DNA of 64,000 bases, from positions 37,167 to 101,166 of the forward strand of contig DATKDP010000024.1 of the NCBI GenBank assembly GCA_035546335.1, written 5' to 3'. Numbering within the stretch: the first letter of the stretch is position 1; the number at the start of each line of letters is the position of its first letter. This document shows, piece by piece, positions 1-8,225 of this stretch. Below the pieces are notes generated by a model that had not been told where the DNA came from, searched no databases, and was given only the letters and a program-made list of their open reading frames with translations. This stretch comes from DATKDP01 sp035546335 (lineage in GTDB: Bacteria; Acidobacteriota; Thermoanaerobaculia; Gp7-AA8). The position numbers and the translations under genes were made by a program.

Positions 1-330
1 CTGGTCTGGCCGACTCTCGCCGTGCGCGGAAGTTACGCCGACCTGCGGGGCGTCGACGAATTCGACCTTCGAACGTACGGTGCCGAGGCATTTCTGAGCA
101 AGGCGTTCGGTCCGGTGACGCCCTACGCTGCGGCGGGCATCATGCGCACGCGCGCCATCGGGATCATCGAAGAGCAGGGGCCGATTCCCCGCACCGAGCT
201 CCGCGACGAATTCGATCAGGAGCGCTACACCCTCGGCCTGCGCTTCTCGCTGGTCGTCATCCGATTCGCCGTCGAAGCGACCCAGGCGGAAGAGCGCTCG
301 TATGCGGCGAAAGTGAGCTTCGGGCTGTAG
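1..330 (+). CDS. Outer-membrane beta-barrel protein, C-terminal fragment
   Basis: The reading frame is open from the first base of the window, so only the last 109 residues are seen. Alternating polar and hydrophobic/aromatic residues (for example YTLGLRFSLVVIRFAVEAT) and a short final strand ending VSFGL look like the closing strands of an outer-membrane barrel. A terminal Phe is usual in such barrels; here the protein ends Phe-Gly-Leu. Third-position GC is high, as in the neighbours. No specific function can be assigned without the N-terminus. Confidence 0.6.
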   Translation: MVWPTLAVRGSYADLRGVDEFDLRTYGAEAFLSKAFGPVTPYAAAGIMRTRAIGIIEEQGPIPRTELRDEFDQERYTLGLRFSLVVIRFAVEATQAEERSYAAKVSFGL

Positions 331-348
331 TGTCATTTCGAGAGGGCC

Positions 349-477
349 ATGCGCTTCATGATGCAGTACGATCCGCGGCACGGCGACTACTCGAAGGAGA
401 GGCACGAGATCTTCGCCTCGCTGACCATCAGAGACCTGCTCGACGCGATCGAGAAGCGGAAGAGCGAATCGTCGTAG
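349..477 (+). CDS. Small hypothetical protein, 42 aa
   Basis: This ORF starts 18 nt after the stop of the preceding barrel gene and in the same frame. A GAGAGG Shine-Dalgarno precedes the ATG. Nearly every codon ends in G or C, which supports real coding. The product is charged, with a C-terminal amphipathic helix (LTIRDLLDAIEKRKSESS) and no signal peptide or membrane segment. I do not recognise a family. It could be an independent small protein or a fragment of a longer ancestral gene. Confidence 0.45.
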   Translation: MRFMMQYDPRHGDYSKERHEIFASLTIRDLLDAIEKRKSESS

Positions 478-509
478 CTTGCCGTCACCGACTCGCTCCG
501 CCCCTTCCC

Positions 510-1595
510 TCAGTTTCCCTTTTCCCCACTCTTTGCCGCCGGTTTCTGCGTCAGGTGCGAGTGGATGACGCGTTTCAAATATTCGCCGTCGGTTCCGTAG
601 TGGACGAACTGGCCGTTGACGATGAACGTCGGAGTTCCATTGACGCCATTGTCGAAGGCGCGCTCGACCTGGTCGAGGAGCTTGCGCTTCTCCTCCGGTG
701 AACTGTAGATCGCCCGAACCTTCGTCCAGCTGATGTCGCGGTCTTCGCAGAACCCGCGAATGATCGATTCGACGTTGTCCCGCTTGATCAGCGCCTGGTT
801 CTCGAAGATGAAATCGACATAATCCCAGTACTTCGCCGGTGCGACCCTCTGGATGGCCCGTGCGCCGAGGGATGCACTCATCGACCAGTCGTGATGCTCG
901 AACAGGGGAAGGTCGAGCCGCGAATACGCGATCCGGGAGAGATTCTGCTGGATCACCGGCTCGAGTGCCTCGTGCGCTCTCTTGCAGGTAGGGCATTGGA
1001 AATCGGAGAGCTCGAGAATCTGCAGCGGCGCCCCTTTCGTCCCGCGCGTCACGGCATTCCGTGCGCCCAGCGCCTCGAGGAGCGACGTGCCAGGGTCGAC
1101 CGACAGCTTGCCTCGCCGGCCTACGAGAAAGAAGCGGCGCGATCCATCGAGATATCCGTGGTAGTGAAACGGACCGTGCTCGGTCTGCTTCCTGACGCGG
1201 ACGCGCCAGAGGTCGTCAGGGAGGGGGGAGGAGTCGATCGTCGTCGTGACGGGAAACTTCAGAAGGCTCTGGGACAGCTCGGCGAGGCGTGTCTCCAGCG
1301 GACGTGGGTCGAAGGGAAGCGTGAAGACGTCCGAGAGGAGTACCTGGCCGGTGCCCGGCGATACGAACACGGCTGCGACGCGTCCACAGGCAGGGTCGGC
1401 CGAGGTATGCGTCACCTTGTAGGTGGTAAATCCCTTCGGTGCGACACCTGCGAACGTCTCGATGCGGACCTTGTTCGCCGGGCAATTGGGCAGCGTCCGT
1501 GTGATGTATCGGACCAGTGTCGGATCGGTGACCTCGGCGGAGCCGAGCGAAGTTGCCATGGCCAGCAGGAGAAGGAAGGAGTGGATTTTCATCAT
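510..1595 (-). CDS. DsbA-like thioredoxin-fold protein, exported
   Basis: The 361-residue product has a signal peptide (MMKIHSFLLLLAMATSLGSA), an N-terminal domain of about 150 residues that I do not recognise, and a C-terminal DsbA/Thioredoxin_4-type domain. Its active site is CPTC at about residues 201-204 (SDFQCPTCKRAHEALEPV), and the cis-Pro loop is NGTPTFIVNGQ. It probably acts as a periplasmic thiol-disulfide oxidoreductase or isomerase. The start at 1595 is chosen because AGGAAACC lies upstream and the signal peptide begins there; a start further upstream would add a polar tail. It is the last gene of a leftward operon, 35 nt after the rhodanese-like lipoprotein. Confidence 0.8.
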   Translation of the reverse strand: MMKIHSFLLLLAMATSLGSAEVTDPTLVRYITRTLPNCPANKVRIETFAGVAPKGFTTYKVTHTSADPACGRVAAVFVSPGTGQVLLSDVFTLPFDPRPLETRLAELSQSLLKFPVTTTIDSSPLPDDLWRVRVRKQTEHGPFHYHGYLDGSRRFFLVGRRGKLSVDPGTSLLEALGARNAVTRGTKGAPLQILELSDFQCPTCKRAHEALEPVIQQNLSRIAYSRLDLPLFEHHDWSMSASLGARAIQRVAPAKYWDYVDFIFENQALIKRDNVESIIRGFCEDRDISWTKVRAIYSSPEEKRKLLDQVERAFDNGVNGTPTFIVNGQFVHYGTDGEYLKRVIHSHLTQKPAAKSGEKGN

Positions 1596-1630
1596 TGTCG
1601 GTTTCCTGGTGATCGGGAGTTGGAACATCG

Positions 1631-2041
1631 TCAGGGTGACGTAACAGTCGGATAGCCTCCTTCAATCCATGCGCCGATGCCTCCCTTGATTCTGATCACG
1701 TTCCGGAAGCCGGCGGCGACGAGCAGGGTCGCGGCGCGAATGCCCTCCTCCTCGCTGCTGGCGTAGGTGAGGATCGTCGAGGACTGATAGGGAAGCAGCT
1801 CGGCGATGCGGTTCTCGATCGACCCGAGAGGAGTGGAGAGAGCCCCGGCGACGTGGCCGCCGTCGAACTCCTCCCGTGTCCTGAAATCGAGCACCACCAG
1901 CTGCCTCGTGTCGAGGATCATCGCGTAGGCGATCGCGGGGCGGACGACCGCGAATCCGCCGAGCTCGCGGGAAACGCCGACGGTGTTGCAGGCGGCGGCG
2001 AGGAGCATCGTGAGGGTGACCAGAGAGGAGCGGATGTTCAT
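1631..2041 (-). CDS. Rhodanese-fold lipoprotein lacking the catalytic Cys
   Basis: The 136-residue product has a lipobox (LLAAAC, Cys18), so it is probably a lipoprotein. A single rhodanese domain follows: VVLDFRTREEFDGGHVAGA is the typical first motif, and FRNVIRIKGGIGAWIEGGYP the typical end. The active-site loop, usually YCxxGxR, reads TYASSEEEG, so the catalytic cysteine is replaced by Ala. It is therefore unlikely to be a sulfurtransferase and may instead bind a partner. It starts 3 nt after the asparaginase stop, without a clear Shine-Dalgarno, which suggests translational coupling. Confidence 0.8.
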   Translation of the reverse strand: MNIRSSLVTLTMLLAAACNTVGVSRELGGFAVVRPAIAYAMILDTRQLVVLDFRTREEFDGGHVAGALSTPLGSIENRIAELLPYQSSTILTYASSEEEGIRAATLLVAAGFRNVIRIKGGIGAWIEGGYPTVTSP

Positions 2042-2044
2042 GGA

Positions 2045-3115
2045 TCAGAGAAGCTTCAGATCGAGCTCCGCCCTGACTTCTCCGACGACCACTCCGGCGG
2101 CGTTCCTGATCGCTCCATCGAGATGAGGAGCGATTGCCGGGCGGTCGGAAAGATCGATGCCGAGCGCTCGAAGCGTCGCCAGAATAGCAGGATTCCGTCC
2201 GCGTGCCATCGATCCGTCATGGATCTTCATCGCGATTCCGATCGGTCCTCGCGATCCGGTTGCACAGCGATCGTGCAGCTCGTCCGCCAGGGGTGGGAGG
2301 ATCAGCATGGCGTAGAAGCCCTCCGCACCATCCTTGGTGACGAGCTGCCTGGGAACCGCCTCCATCAGCGCCGTGGTGATGCTCCAGTTTCCTGCGACGT
2401 ACTCGGGATGCGCGAGCATCGCGTCGACGACCTGTCTCGCGGATTCCGAGTACCTCGGAAGTCCTGCCGGTGGAGGCGAATCGAGAGCGGTCGCACCGAG
2501 ACGAGCGTAGGCTAGCGCCGCACGGTGAATCGACATGAAGAATGAGGGGACGCCGCATCCATCCGTCGCCATCCCGATCTCACCCGGACTGAGACCGGCG
2601 AAATCGGCCACCGACTTCTCGATCTCCACCTGAACCGGATGGTCAGGCGCCGTGTACGGGCTGCTGGTCGCGTCGAGCAGCTTCGAGGCGAGCAGCATGC
2701 CGGCGTGCTTTCCGGAGCAGTTGTTGTGAAGCGGCGACGGCAGCTCGCCCGCCGCCCTCAGTTCGGCAGCCGCCTTTTCGTCGTAGGGAACATGCGATCC
2801 GCAGAGAAGGTCCTCCTCGTCGAAATCCCCCTTGCGGAGAATCGAGGCGGCGGCTGCCACATGATGGGGCTCGCCTCCGTGGGATGCGGTGATCAGGGCG
2901 ATTTCCTCGGAGGTCAGATCGAATTCGTCCCCGGCACCTTCGAGCAGCATCGGAATGGTCTGGAATGGCTTGGCAGCGGAGCGGATGAAGGTTTGCGCGC
3001 CCGGATCGCCGCAGTAGGCGAGGAGGCGGCCGAAGGTGTCGACCACTGCGATCGAGCCGGTATGAAACGACTCCACGAGCCCGCCGCGGTAGACGACGAC
3101 GAGCCGCTCGCTCAT
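2045..3115 (-). CDS. L-asparaginase II family protein
   Basis: The 356-residue product matches the bacterial L-asparaginase II family (Rhizobium AnsA type, unrelated to E. coli AnsA/AnsB) by its start VVYRGGLVESFHTGSIAVVD, the segment RSAAKPFQTIP, ASHGGEPHH, and HNNCSGKHAGML. The family hydrolyses asparagine to aspartate and ammonia. It is probably cytoplasmic, since no signal peptide is visible. The full family length is present. It lies 24 nt downstream of the STAS gene and upstream of two exported thiol-fold proteins, so one transcript is likely, although a functional link is not obvious. Confidence 0.85.
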   Translation of the reverse strand: MSERLVVVYRGGLVESFHTGSIAVVDTFGRLLAYCGDPGAQTFIRSAAKPFQTIPMLLEGAGDEFDLTSEEIALITASHGGEPHHVAAAASILRKGDFDEEDLLCGSHVPYDEKAAAELRAAGELPSPLHNNCSGKHAGMLLASKLLDATSSPYTAPDHPVQVEIEKSVADFAGLSPGEIGMATDGCGVPSFFMSIHRAALAYARLGATALDSPPPAGLPRYSESARQVVDAMLAHPEYVAGNWSITTALMEAVPRQLVTKDGAEGFYAMLILPPLADELHDRCATGSRGPIGIAMKIHDGSMARGRNPAILATLRALGIDLSDRPAIAPHLDGAIRNAAGVVVGEVRAELDLKLL

Positions 3116-3139
3116 CGGCAGCTGTCTTCGCGATCGGGG

Positions 3140-3496
3140 TCAGGCGCGGGCGCCCGTGTTGCTCTCGGCGGCAATCGCTTCTTCCTCGCTCCCGTAGATC
3201 TTGAAAACCGTGTCGAGTTTCGCGAGCTTGAGCAGTTTCTGAATCCGTTCGGAAGGATTCACCAGAATGAGCTTCCGGTTCTGGTTGGTGAACTTGCCGA
3301 GATAGCCGACGAGCTCACCGATTCCGGTCGAGTCGATGTAGTCGATCTTCGTGAAATCGACGATGACATTCGTATTGTCGTTTCGGAGGACGTTCTCCAG
3401 GGCGGAAGAAAAGAACTCGGCACTCTCTCCCAGCTTGATCAGCCCTTCCACGTAGAGAATCGTGAACTCATCGCGATGCTTTTTCTCGACGATCAC
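3140..3496 (-). CDS. STAS-domain anti-sigma factor antagonist
   Basis: The 118-residue product is a single STAS domain with the typical core NVIVDFTKIDYIDSTGIGEL. The Ser of DSTG is the residue phosphorylated by anti-sigma kinases in SpoIIAA/RsbV proteins. The start is GTG at 3496, preceded by AGGAGG with 7-nt spacing; the longer TTG-initiated frame to 3547 has no ribosome site and runs through the promoter -35. It heads the leftward operon with asparaginase. No anti-sigma kinase or SpoIIE phosphatase gene is in the window. Confidence 0.85.
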   Translation of the reverse strand: MIVEKKHRDEFTILYVEGLIKLGESAEFFSSALENVLRNDNTNVIVDFTKIDYIDSTGIGELVGYLGKFTNQNRKLILVNPSERIQKLLKLAKLDTVFKIYGSEEEAIAAESNTGARA

Positions 3497-3517
3497 GAAG
3501 GGCCTCCTTTTGTCTCG

Positions 3518-3547
3518 ATCATATCGGACGATTCTTTCGAGTGTCAA
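3518..3547 (-). promoter_or_regulatory. Sigma70-type promoter of the STAS operon
   Basis: On the minus strand, TTGACA (3542-3547) and TATGAT (3518-3523) are separated by 18 nt. Transcription should start near 3511, giving a leader of about 15 nt that just contains the AGGAGG site before the GTG at 3496. This arrangement also excludes the upstream TTG as start codon. Confidence 0.75.
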
Positions 3548-3596
3548 CGTAACGACGCTGGTGTGGGAGCAAATACGGTGCCGGGCGGGGGCGGGG

Positions 3597-3755
3597 GAGA
3601 GGCTAGAGGCTGGAGAGGCGAGAGACGAGAGACGAGGGGCTACTAGAGGCTAGAGGCTAGAGACTGGAGGGGCGAGAGGGACGAGGGAGGCTACCCTTCT
3701 CGTCCCTCGTCTCTCGTCTCTCGCCTCAGCTAGCCTCCAGCCTCTAGTCCAGCCC
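3597..3755. repeat. Low-complexity inverted repeat (GAGGCTAGAG/CGAGAGACGAG units)
   Basis: Short purine-rich units (ctagaggctgga, ggcgagagacgagagacgag) are repeated on the left. Their reverse complement appears on the right (about 3699-3747), around a loop of roughly 60 nt, so the block can fold into a long imperfect hairpin. It fills the spacer between the STAS promoter and fabF and extends over the last codons of fabF, whose stop codon lies inside it. It may also act as a transcription barrier. Confidence 0.8.
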
Positions 3756-4962
3756 TCGCCGCGAGCACGGCATTCATTCCGCCGAAGCCGAACGAGTTGG
3801 AGAGAAACAGGTGTGCGCTCGTCCCGCGCGCCTGATTCGGAACGTAATCGAGATCGCAATCCGGATCGCCGCCGGAGAAATTGATGGTCGGCGGAAGAAT
3901 GCCGTCGTTGAGAGCGAGAAGCGTGATGGCCAGCTCGATCGCTCCGCTCGCCCCCATCGCGTGACCATGCATCGCCTTGGTCGAGCTGACGGGAATTCGA
4001 TAGGCATGATCGCCGAACAGCTCCTTGATCGCCGCAGTTTCCGAAAGATCGTTCGCCGTCGTGCCTGTGCCATGCGCGTTGATGTACTCGACATCGGCGG
4101 GAGTGAGGCCCGCCTGGTCGAGCGCTGTCCGCATGGCCCGGGCGGCTCCGGCAGGGGAGGGATCGGTCACGTGGCCGCCATCGCTCGAGAAGCCGCAACC
4201 GAGTATCTCGCCGACGATCGGTTGCCGGCGCGCGATGGCGAGGTCGAGCGCCTCGAGAACGAAGATGCCCGCTCCTTCGGCCAGCACCAGACCCGTTCGA
4301 TCGGCACTGAACGGACGGCACGCAGCTTCCGGCGCATCGCCGCCACGTGCGAGAACGCGGAGGGCTTCCCATGCCCGGACGATACCGGGAACGATCGGCG
4401 CGTCAGCCCCTCCGGCGATCACGGCGTCGGCGAGTCCGTGCTGGATCCAGAGAGCTGCCTGTCCGATCGCATGAGTCGCCGAGGCACAAGCCGACACGGT
4501 GCATAGGGAGGGTCCGAGGGCGTTGAACCGAGCAGCGACGGCGCTCGCTGCGGCGTTGTACATCGCCTTCGGAATCGACATCGGATGGAATCGCTGGTTC
4601 CCATTCCGGTAGAGCCGCTCATACCCTCCGTCGAGGGTCTCGCTCCCTCCGAGGCCCGTTCCGATGAGCGTACCGATCCGCTCGGAGGGAATTGCATTCT
4701 CCAGTCGAGCCTGAGCGACAGCCTCCTCGGCGGCGACGAGCGCGAAGCGCGTGAAGCGGTCTCGGTCGGCCGGCGCATCATCGATCGCCCCTGCCGGAAC
4801 CTCACCCGCGACTCGGCAGAGGAATTCGGCCGCGTTGACGCGCGAGATGGTCCGGATTCCGCTCGCTCCTGCATGAGCCGCGCGGAGCGTCGCCTCGCGC
4901 CCTCTACCTAGCGCCGAGACGACGCCGATTCCGGTGACGGCGACTCTGCGCAGGCTGCTCAC
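3730..4962 (-). CDS. fabF: Beta-ketoacyl-ACP synthase II
   Basis: The 410-residue product is a condensing enzyme that extends acyl-ACP with malonyl-ACP in fatty-acid synthesis. The thiolase-fold triad is visible: Cys159 in VSACAS, His297 in NAHGTGT, and His334 in the STKAMHGHAMGA motif (Lys329). The start overlaps the acpP stop by 4 nt (ATGA), so the two are translated together. The last residues (RAGLEAGG) and stop codon are supplied by the low-complexity repeat, so the original C-terminus may have been slightly different. Paralogues in secondary lipid pathways look similar, so the exact role is an inference. Confidence 0.88.
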   Translation of the reverse strand: MSSLRRVAVTGIGVVSALGRGREATLRAAHAGASGIRTISRVNAAEFLCRVAGEVPAGAIDDAPADRDRFTRFALVAAEEAVAQARLENAIPSERIGTLIGTGLGGSETLDGGYERLYRNGNQRFHPMSIPKAMYNAAASAVAARFNALGPSLCTVSACASATHAIGQAALWIQHGLADAVIAGGADAPIVPGIVRAWEALRVLARGGDAPEAACRPFSADRTGLVLAEGAGIFVLEALDLAIARRQPIVGEILGCGFSSDGGHVTDPSPAGAARAMRTALDQAGLTPADVEYINAHGTGTTANDLSETAAIKELFGDHAYRIPVSSTKAMHGHAMGASGAIELAITLLALNDGILPPTINFSGGDPDCDLDYVPNQARGTSAHLFLSNSFGFGGMNAVLAARAGLEAGG

Positions 4963-5207
4963 GCGCTCGAAGGAAGCAGAGAGTCGACTGTGTCGACCAT
5001 GTCAGTGAGCGTCCGAATGGCCCGCGCCTTCTCATCGGGGATCGTGATGCCGAACTTCTCCTCGATGGCAAAGAGGATGTTGAGGGCGTCGAGCGAGTCG
5101 ATGCCCGCCTCGGCGAGCGGCATCTGCGGGTCGATCGCTTCTTCGGGCATCGTCTTCTGATCGCGGATGATGGAGATCACCTCGCGCTCGATGTCGGTCC
5201 TTTCCAT
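4959..5207 (-). CDS. acpP: Acyl carrier protein
   Basis: The 82-residue acidic four-helix carrier protein has the phosphopantetheine site at Ser38 in AGIDSLDALN. It ends in a typical helix-4 region (RTLTDMVDTVDSLL). It precedes fabF with a 4-nt overlap. There is no Shine-Dalgarno; a perfect TATAAT ends 8 nt before the ATG, so the transcript is probably leaderless. It may be the main ACP or a dedicated one; no fabD or fabG is nearby. Confidence 0.88.
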   Translation of the reverse strand: MERTDIEREVISIIRDQKTMPEEAIDPQMPLAEAGIDSLDALNILFAIEEKFGITIPDEKARAIRTLTDMVDTVDSLLPSSA

Positions 5208-5215
5208 TGACAGGT

Positions 5216-5221
5216 ATTATA
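5216..5221 (-). promoter_or_regulatory. -10 box TATAAT for a leaderless acpP-fabF transcript
   Basis: TATAAT on the minus strand is followed by exactly 8 nt (ACCTGTCA) and then the acpP ATG. The expected start of transcription falls at or next to the A of ATG. No good -35 is visible at 16-18 nt. On the other strand the overlapping TATTAT (5215-5220) could serve the divergent gene at 5249. Confidence 0.55.
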
Positions 5222-5248
5222 ACCAGCGTGAGGCATGTGAGAGCAGCG

Positions 5249-5584
5249 ATGAGCGACTACCGGCTCGCCTATGTCGTGTGGATTCTGCTCTCAGCTCTCG
5301 TTTTCCTCGGCGCGCGAGGTCTGGATGACCCGGTGACGCAGAGGGATGCGGAAGCGGCCGCGGCGGGCAGGCAGGCTCTCGCTGCTCTGAGGACGCTCGA
5401 CGGCGGGCGATACCTGAACTATGACGTCGTGTCGATCGCCTCGGTCGAAGAGGAGGAGACGAACGCGGCCCGCTGGATCGTCCTCTGCGATCGGAGTCCG
5501 CGCACCCGGCTCGACGAGGCGATCGTCGTGGAAGCGGGAAAGACAAAGGGAGAGATTCTGCGCGTGCGAGATGTCGTACGATGA
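5249..5584 (+). CDS. Hypothetical membrane-anchored protein, 111 aa
   Basis: The product begins MSDYRLAYVVWILLSALVFLG, a single N-terminal membrane helix or uncleaved signal. A soluble domain of about 85 residues follows, with no family I recognise. An in-frame ATG 42 nt upstream would put charged residues before the helix and lies in the promoter region, so 5249 is preferred. The stop overlaps the first mutS ATG by 4 nt (ATGA at 5581), so it is translationally coupled to mutS. Confidence 0.6.
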   Translation: MSDYRLAYVVWILLSALVFLGARGLDDPVTQRDAEAAAAGRQALAALRTLDGGRYLNYDVVSIASVEEEETNAARWIVLCDRSPRTRLDEAIVVEAGKTKGEILRVRDVVR

Positions 5585-8211
5585 CGCGACGATCGTCGAT
5601 CATGTCGAAGCCGGCACGACTCACCCCGATGCTCGAGCAGTATTTCGAGATCAAGCGTCAGGTTCCTGACGCGATCCTCTTCTACCGCCTCGGCGACTTC
5701 TACGAGATGTTTTTCGAGGATGCCGAGAAGGCGGCCCCGATCCTCGATCTCGTTCTCACCGCCCGCGGAAAGGGAGGAGAGTGGGAAGCTCCAATGTGCG
5801 GTGTTCCCCATCATGCCGCGGAGCAGTACATCGCGAAGCTGGTCAGAAGCGGCTTCCGCGTAGCGGTCTGCGACCAGATCGGCGATCCGGCGCTGGCGAA
5901 GGGTATCGTACGTCGCGAGATCGTTCGAGTCGTGACTCCCGGGACGGCGATCGAAGGAACGATTCTCGACCGCGAGAGCTGCTATCTTCTCGCCCTCTCG
6001 CCGTCCGAGGATTCAGCCGGCGCAGCCTGGCTCGACGTTTCGACGGGCGACTTTTTCGTGACGTCGTATGCGACGGAGAACGACCCACGCCTGCACGACG
6101 ACCTCGCGCGACTCGGCCCGCGGGAAGTCATTCTCGCGCGTGATGAAGGCAACGGCCTCGAAGTGACGATGGGCAAGCTCGCAACCGTTTCTCCCGTGGA
6201 AGCGAGCTATTTCGAAGCCGGCGGCGCGGCCGTCTATCTCTGCCGGCATTTCGGGACGCAGACGCTGCGTGGGTTCGGTCTCGAGACGAACGACGCGCGC
6301 GTCGGAGCGGCTGGCGCCGCCCTGCGCTATGCGTCGGCCACACGGAAGAACGATCTCGCGCACATCCGGACACTGCGCGTCGAGAGCGAGGCCGACTTCA
6401 TGGTGCTCGATGCGTCCACGCTCGAGAACCTCGAGATCTTCGAGTCGCGCGATCCATCGAATGTGCGCGCTTCGCTCTGGAGTGTCCTGAATCAAACGAA
6501 GACCGCGGTCGGTTCCCGGACTCTCCGGCGCTGGCTCGGAAGGCCGTTGCGCGACCGCGACCGCGTTTTCGACCGGCACGATGCGGTGGCCGAGCTGTTG
6601 GGCGACCGCACGCTTCTCGATCGCGTCGGCGAGCTCCTTTCCGAGATTGCAGATCTGGAGCGCATCGTCTCGCGCATCACACTGCGGACGGCGACGGCGA
6701 GAGAATGTCTGACTCTCGCCCGCTCGCTCGAGGCCGTCGGACGTCTCTCGCAGAGAATCGCGCAGCTGCAGGGACCGCTTCTCGCTTCACTGCGCGCCGC
6801 ACTCGATGCATTGCCTGCGGTCCAGTCGCTGATCGGCACGACGATCAGCGATGTGCCCGGGCCTTCGGTGAAGGAGGGGGGAGTGATCCGGGAGGGGGTC
6901 GATCGGGAGCTCGACGAGCTGCGTGCCATCGCCGCCGACTCGAAGTCGGTTCTGCTCGGCATCGAAGCGGAGGAGCGCTCGAGGACTTCGATTCCTTCGC
7001 TCAAGATCCGGTTCAACAGCGTCTTCGGCTACTACATCGAGATCTCGAAGGCGAATCTGGCGAGAGTTCCCGCCGACTACATTCGCAAGCAGACGCTGGT
7101 GAATGCCGAGAGGTACATCACGCCGCGGCTCAAGGAGCTGGAGGAGAAAATCCTCGGGGCCGAGGAGAAGGCGATCGCGATCGAGGTGGCGCTGTACGAG
7201 CGTCTGCTGGAAGAGCTGACGGAAAATGCTGCCCCGATTCTCGCAACGGCGCACGCGGTGGGTGATCTCGATGCGATCGCGTCGATGGCGTCGGTCGCCA
7301 TCCGCAACCGCTACGTCCGCCCGAGCCTCAGCGACGAGATCGAGATCGCCATCGAGGAAGGGCGGCATCCGGTGATCGAATCGATCTCGGGAGAGCGGTT
7401 CATTCCGAACGACACGACGATTCGCAGAGGAGAAAACGAGATTCAGGTGATCACCGGGCCGAACATGGGAGGGAAGTCGACCTACCTCCGGCAGGTGGCG
7501 CTGATCGTGCTGATGAACCAGGTGGGGAGCTTCGTTCCGGCCGGGAAGGCACGGCTCGGGTTGTTCGATCGTGTTTTCACGCGCGTCGGGGCTTCCGACC
7601 ATCTCGCGCGCGGCGAGTCGACATTCATGGTCGAGATGCACGAAACAGCCAACATTCTGAACAATGCGACCGCGCGATCGCTCATCGTGCTCGACGAGGT
7701 CGGCAGAGGGACGGCGACATTCGATGGCCTTTCGCTGGCCTGGGCGATCATCGAGTATCTTCATGATCAGCAGGAGCGGAATGCGATCACGCTCTTTGCC
7801 ACGCACTATCACGAGGTGACCGATCTGGCGAAGACCAAAGCCCGCGTGACCAACCTCAGCGTTGCGGTTCGGGAGTGGAACGATCAGATCATCTTCCTGA
7901 GGAAAGTGCTGCCGGGGGCAGCCGACAAGAGCTACGGCATTCAGGTCGCGAAGCTGGCCGGGATTCCCGCCTCGGTGATCGGGCGTGCAAGGGAGATCCT
8001 GACGACTCTGGAGAGAAAAGAGCGCGATGTCGTCGAAGAGACACGGAGGACCGATCGTTCTCGGTCCGATTCGGATGCAGGGCAGCTTTCGCTCTTCGAC
8101 ACTCGGGAGCAGGACGTGGCGCGGGACATTCGGGCCCTCGAGATCGAGACGATGTCACCGATCGAGGCATTGAACAGGTTGCACGAACTGAAATCGAAAC
8201 TGATGCAGTGA
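5581..8211 (+). CDS. mutS: DNA mismatch repair protein MutS
   Basis: The 876-residue protein has all MutS landmarks. The mismatch-recognition motif is GDFYEMFFEDA with the preceding DAILFYRLG. Next come the connector, lever and clamp regions. The ATPase has Walker A TGPNMGGKST near residue 626, VLDEVGRGTATFDG, and ATHYHEVTDL. The C-terminus ends with a MutL/dimer-type helix (SPIEALNRLHELK). A second ATG at 5602 (MSKPARLTP) is closer to the usual MutS start and may be the true one. No mutL is in the window. Confidence 0.96.
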   Translation: MTRRSSIMSKPARLTPMLEQYFEIKRQVPDAILFYRLGDFYEMFFEDAEKAAPILDLVLTARGKGGEWEAPMCGVPHHAAEQYIAKLVRSGFRVAVCDQIGDPALAKGIVRREIVRVVTPGTAIEGTILDRESCYLLALSPSEDSAGAAWLDVSTGDFFVTSYATENDPRLHDDLARLGPREVILARDEGNGLEVTMGKLATVSPVEASYFEAGGAAVYLCRHFGTQTLRGFGLETNDARVGAAGAALRYASATRKNDLAHIRTLRVESEADFMVLDASTLENLEIFESRDPSNVRASLWSVLNQTKTAVGSRTLRRWLGRPLRDRDRVFDRHDAVAELLGDRTLLDRVGELLSEIADLERIVSRITLRTATARECLTLARSLEAVGRLSQRIAQLQGPLLASLRAALDALPAVQSLIGTTISDVPGPSVKEGGVIREGVDRELDELRAIAADSKSVLLGIEAEERSRTSIPSLKIRFNSVFGYYIEISKANLARVPADYIRKQTLVNAERYITPRLKELEEKILGAEEKAIAIEVALYERLLEELTENAAPILATAHAVGDLDAIASMASVAIRNRYVRPSLSDEIEIAIEEGRHPVIESISGERFIPNDTTIRRGENEIQVITGPNMGGKSTYLRQVALIVLMNQVGSFVPAGKARLGLFDRVFTRVGASDHLARGESTFMVEMHETANILNNATARSLIVLDEVGRGTATFDGLSLAWAIIEYLHDQQERNAITLFATHYHEVTDLAKTKARVTNLSVAVREWNDQIIFLRKVLPGAADKSYGIQVAKLAGIPASVIGRAREILTTLERKERDVVEETRRTDRSRSDSDAGQLSLFDTREQDVARDIRALEIETMSPIEALNRLHELKSKLMQ

Positions 8212-8225
8212 CGACGGAGTGAATT

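Noticed and set aside
3497..3547. TTG start for the STAS protein
   Set aside because: It lies on the promoter -35 and has no ribosome site; the GTG at 3496 has AGGAGG and follows the predicted transcription start.
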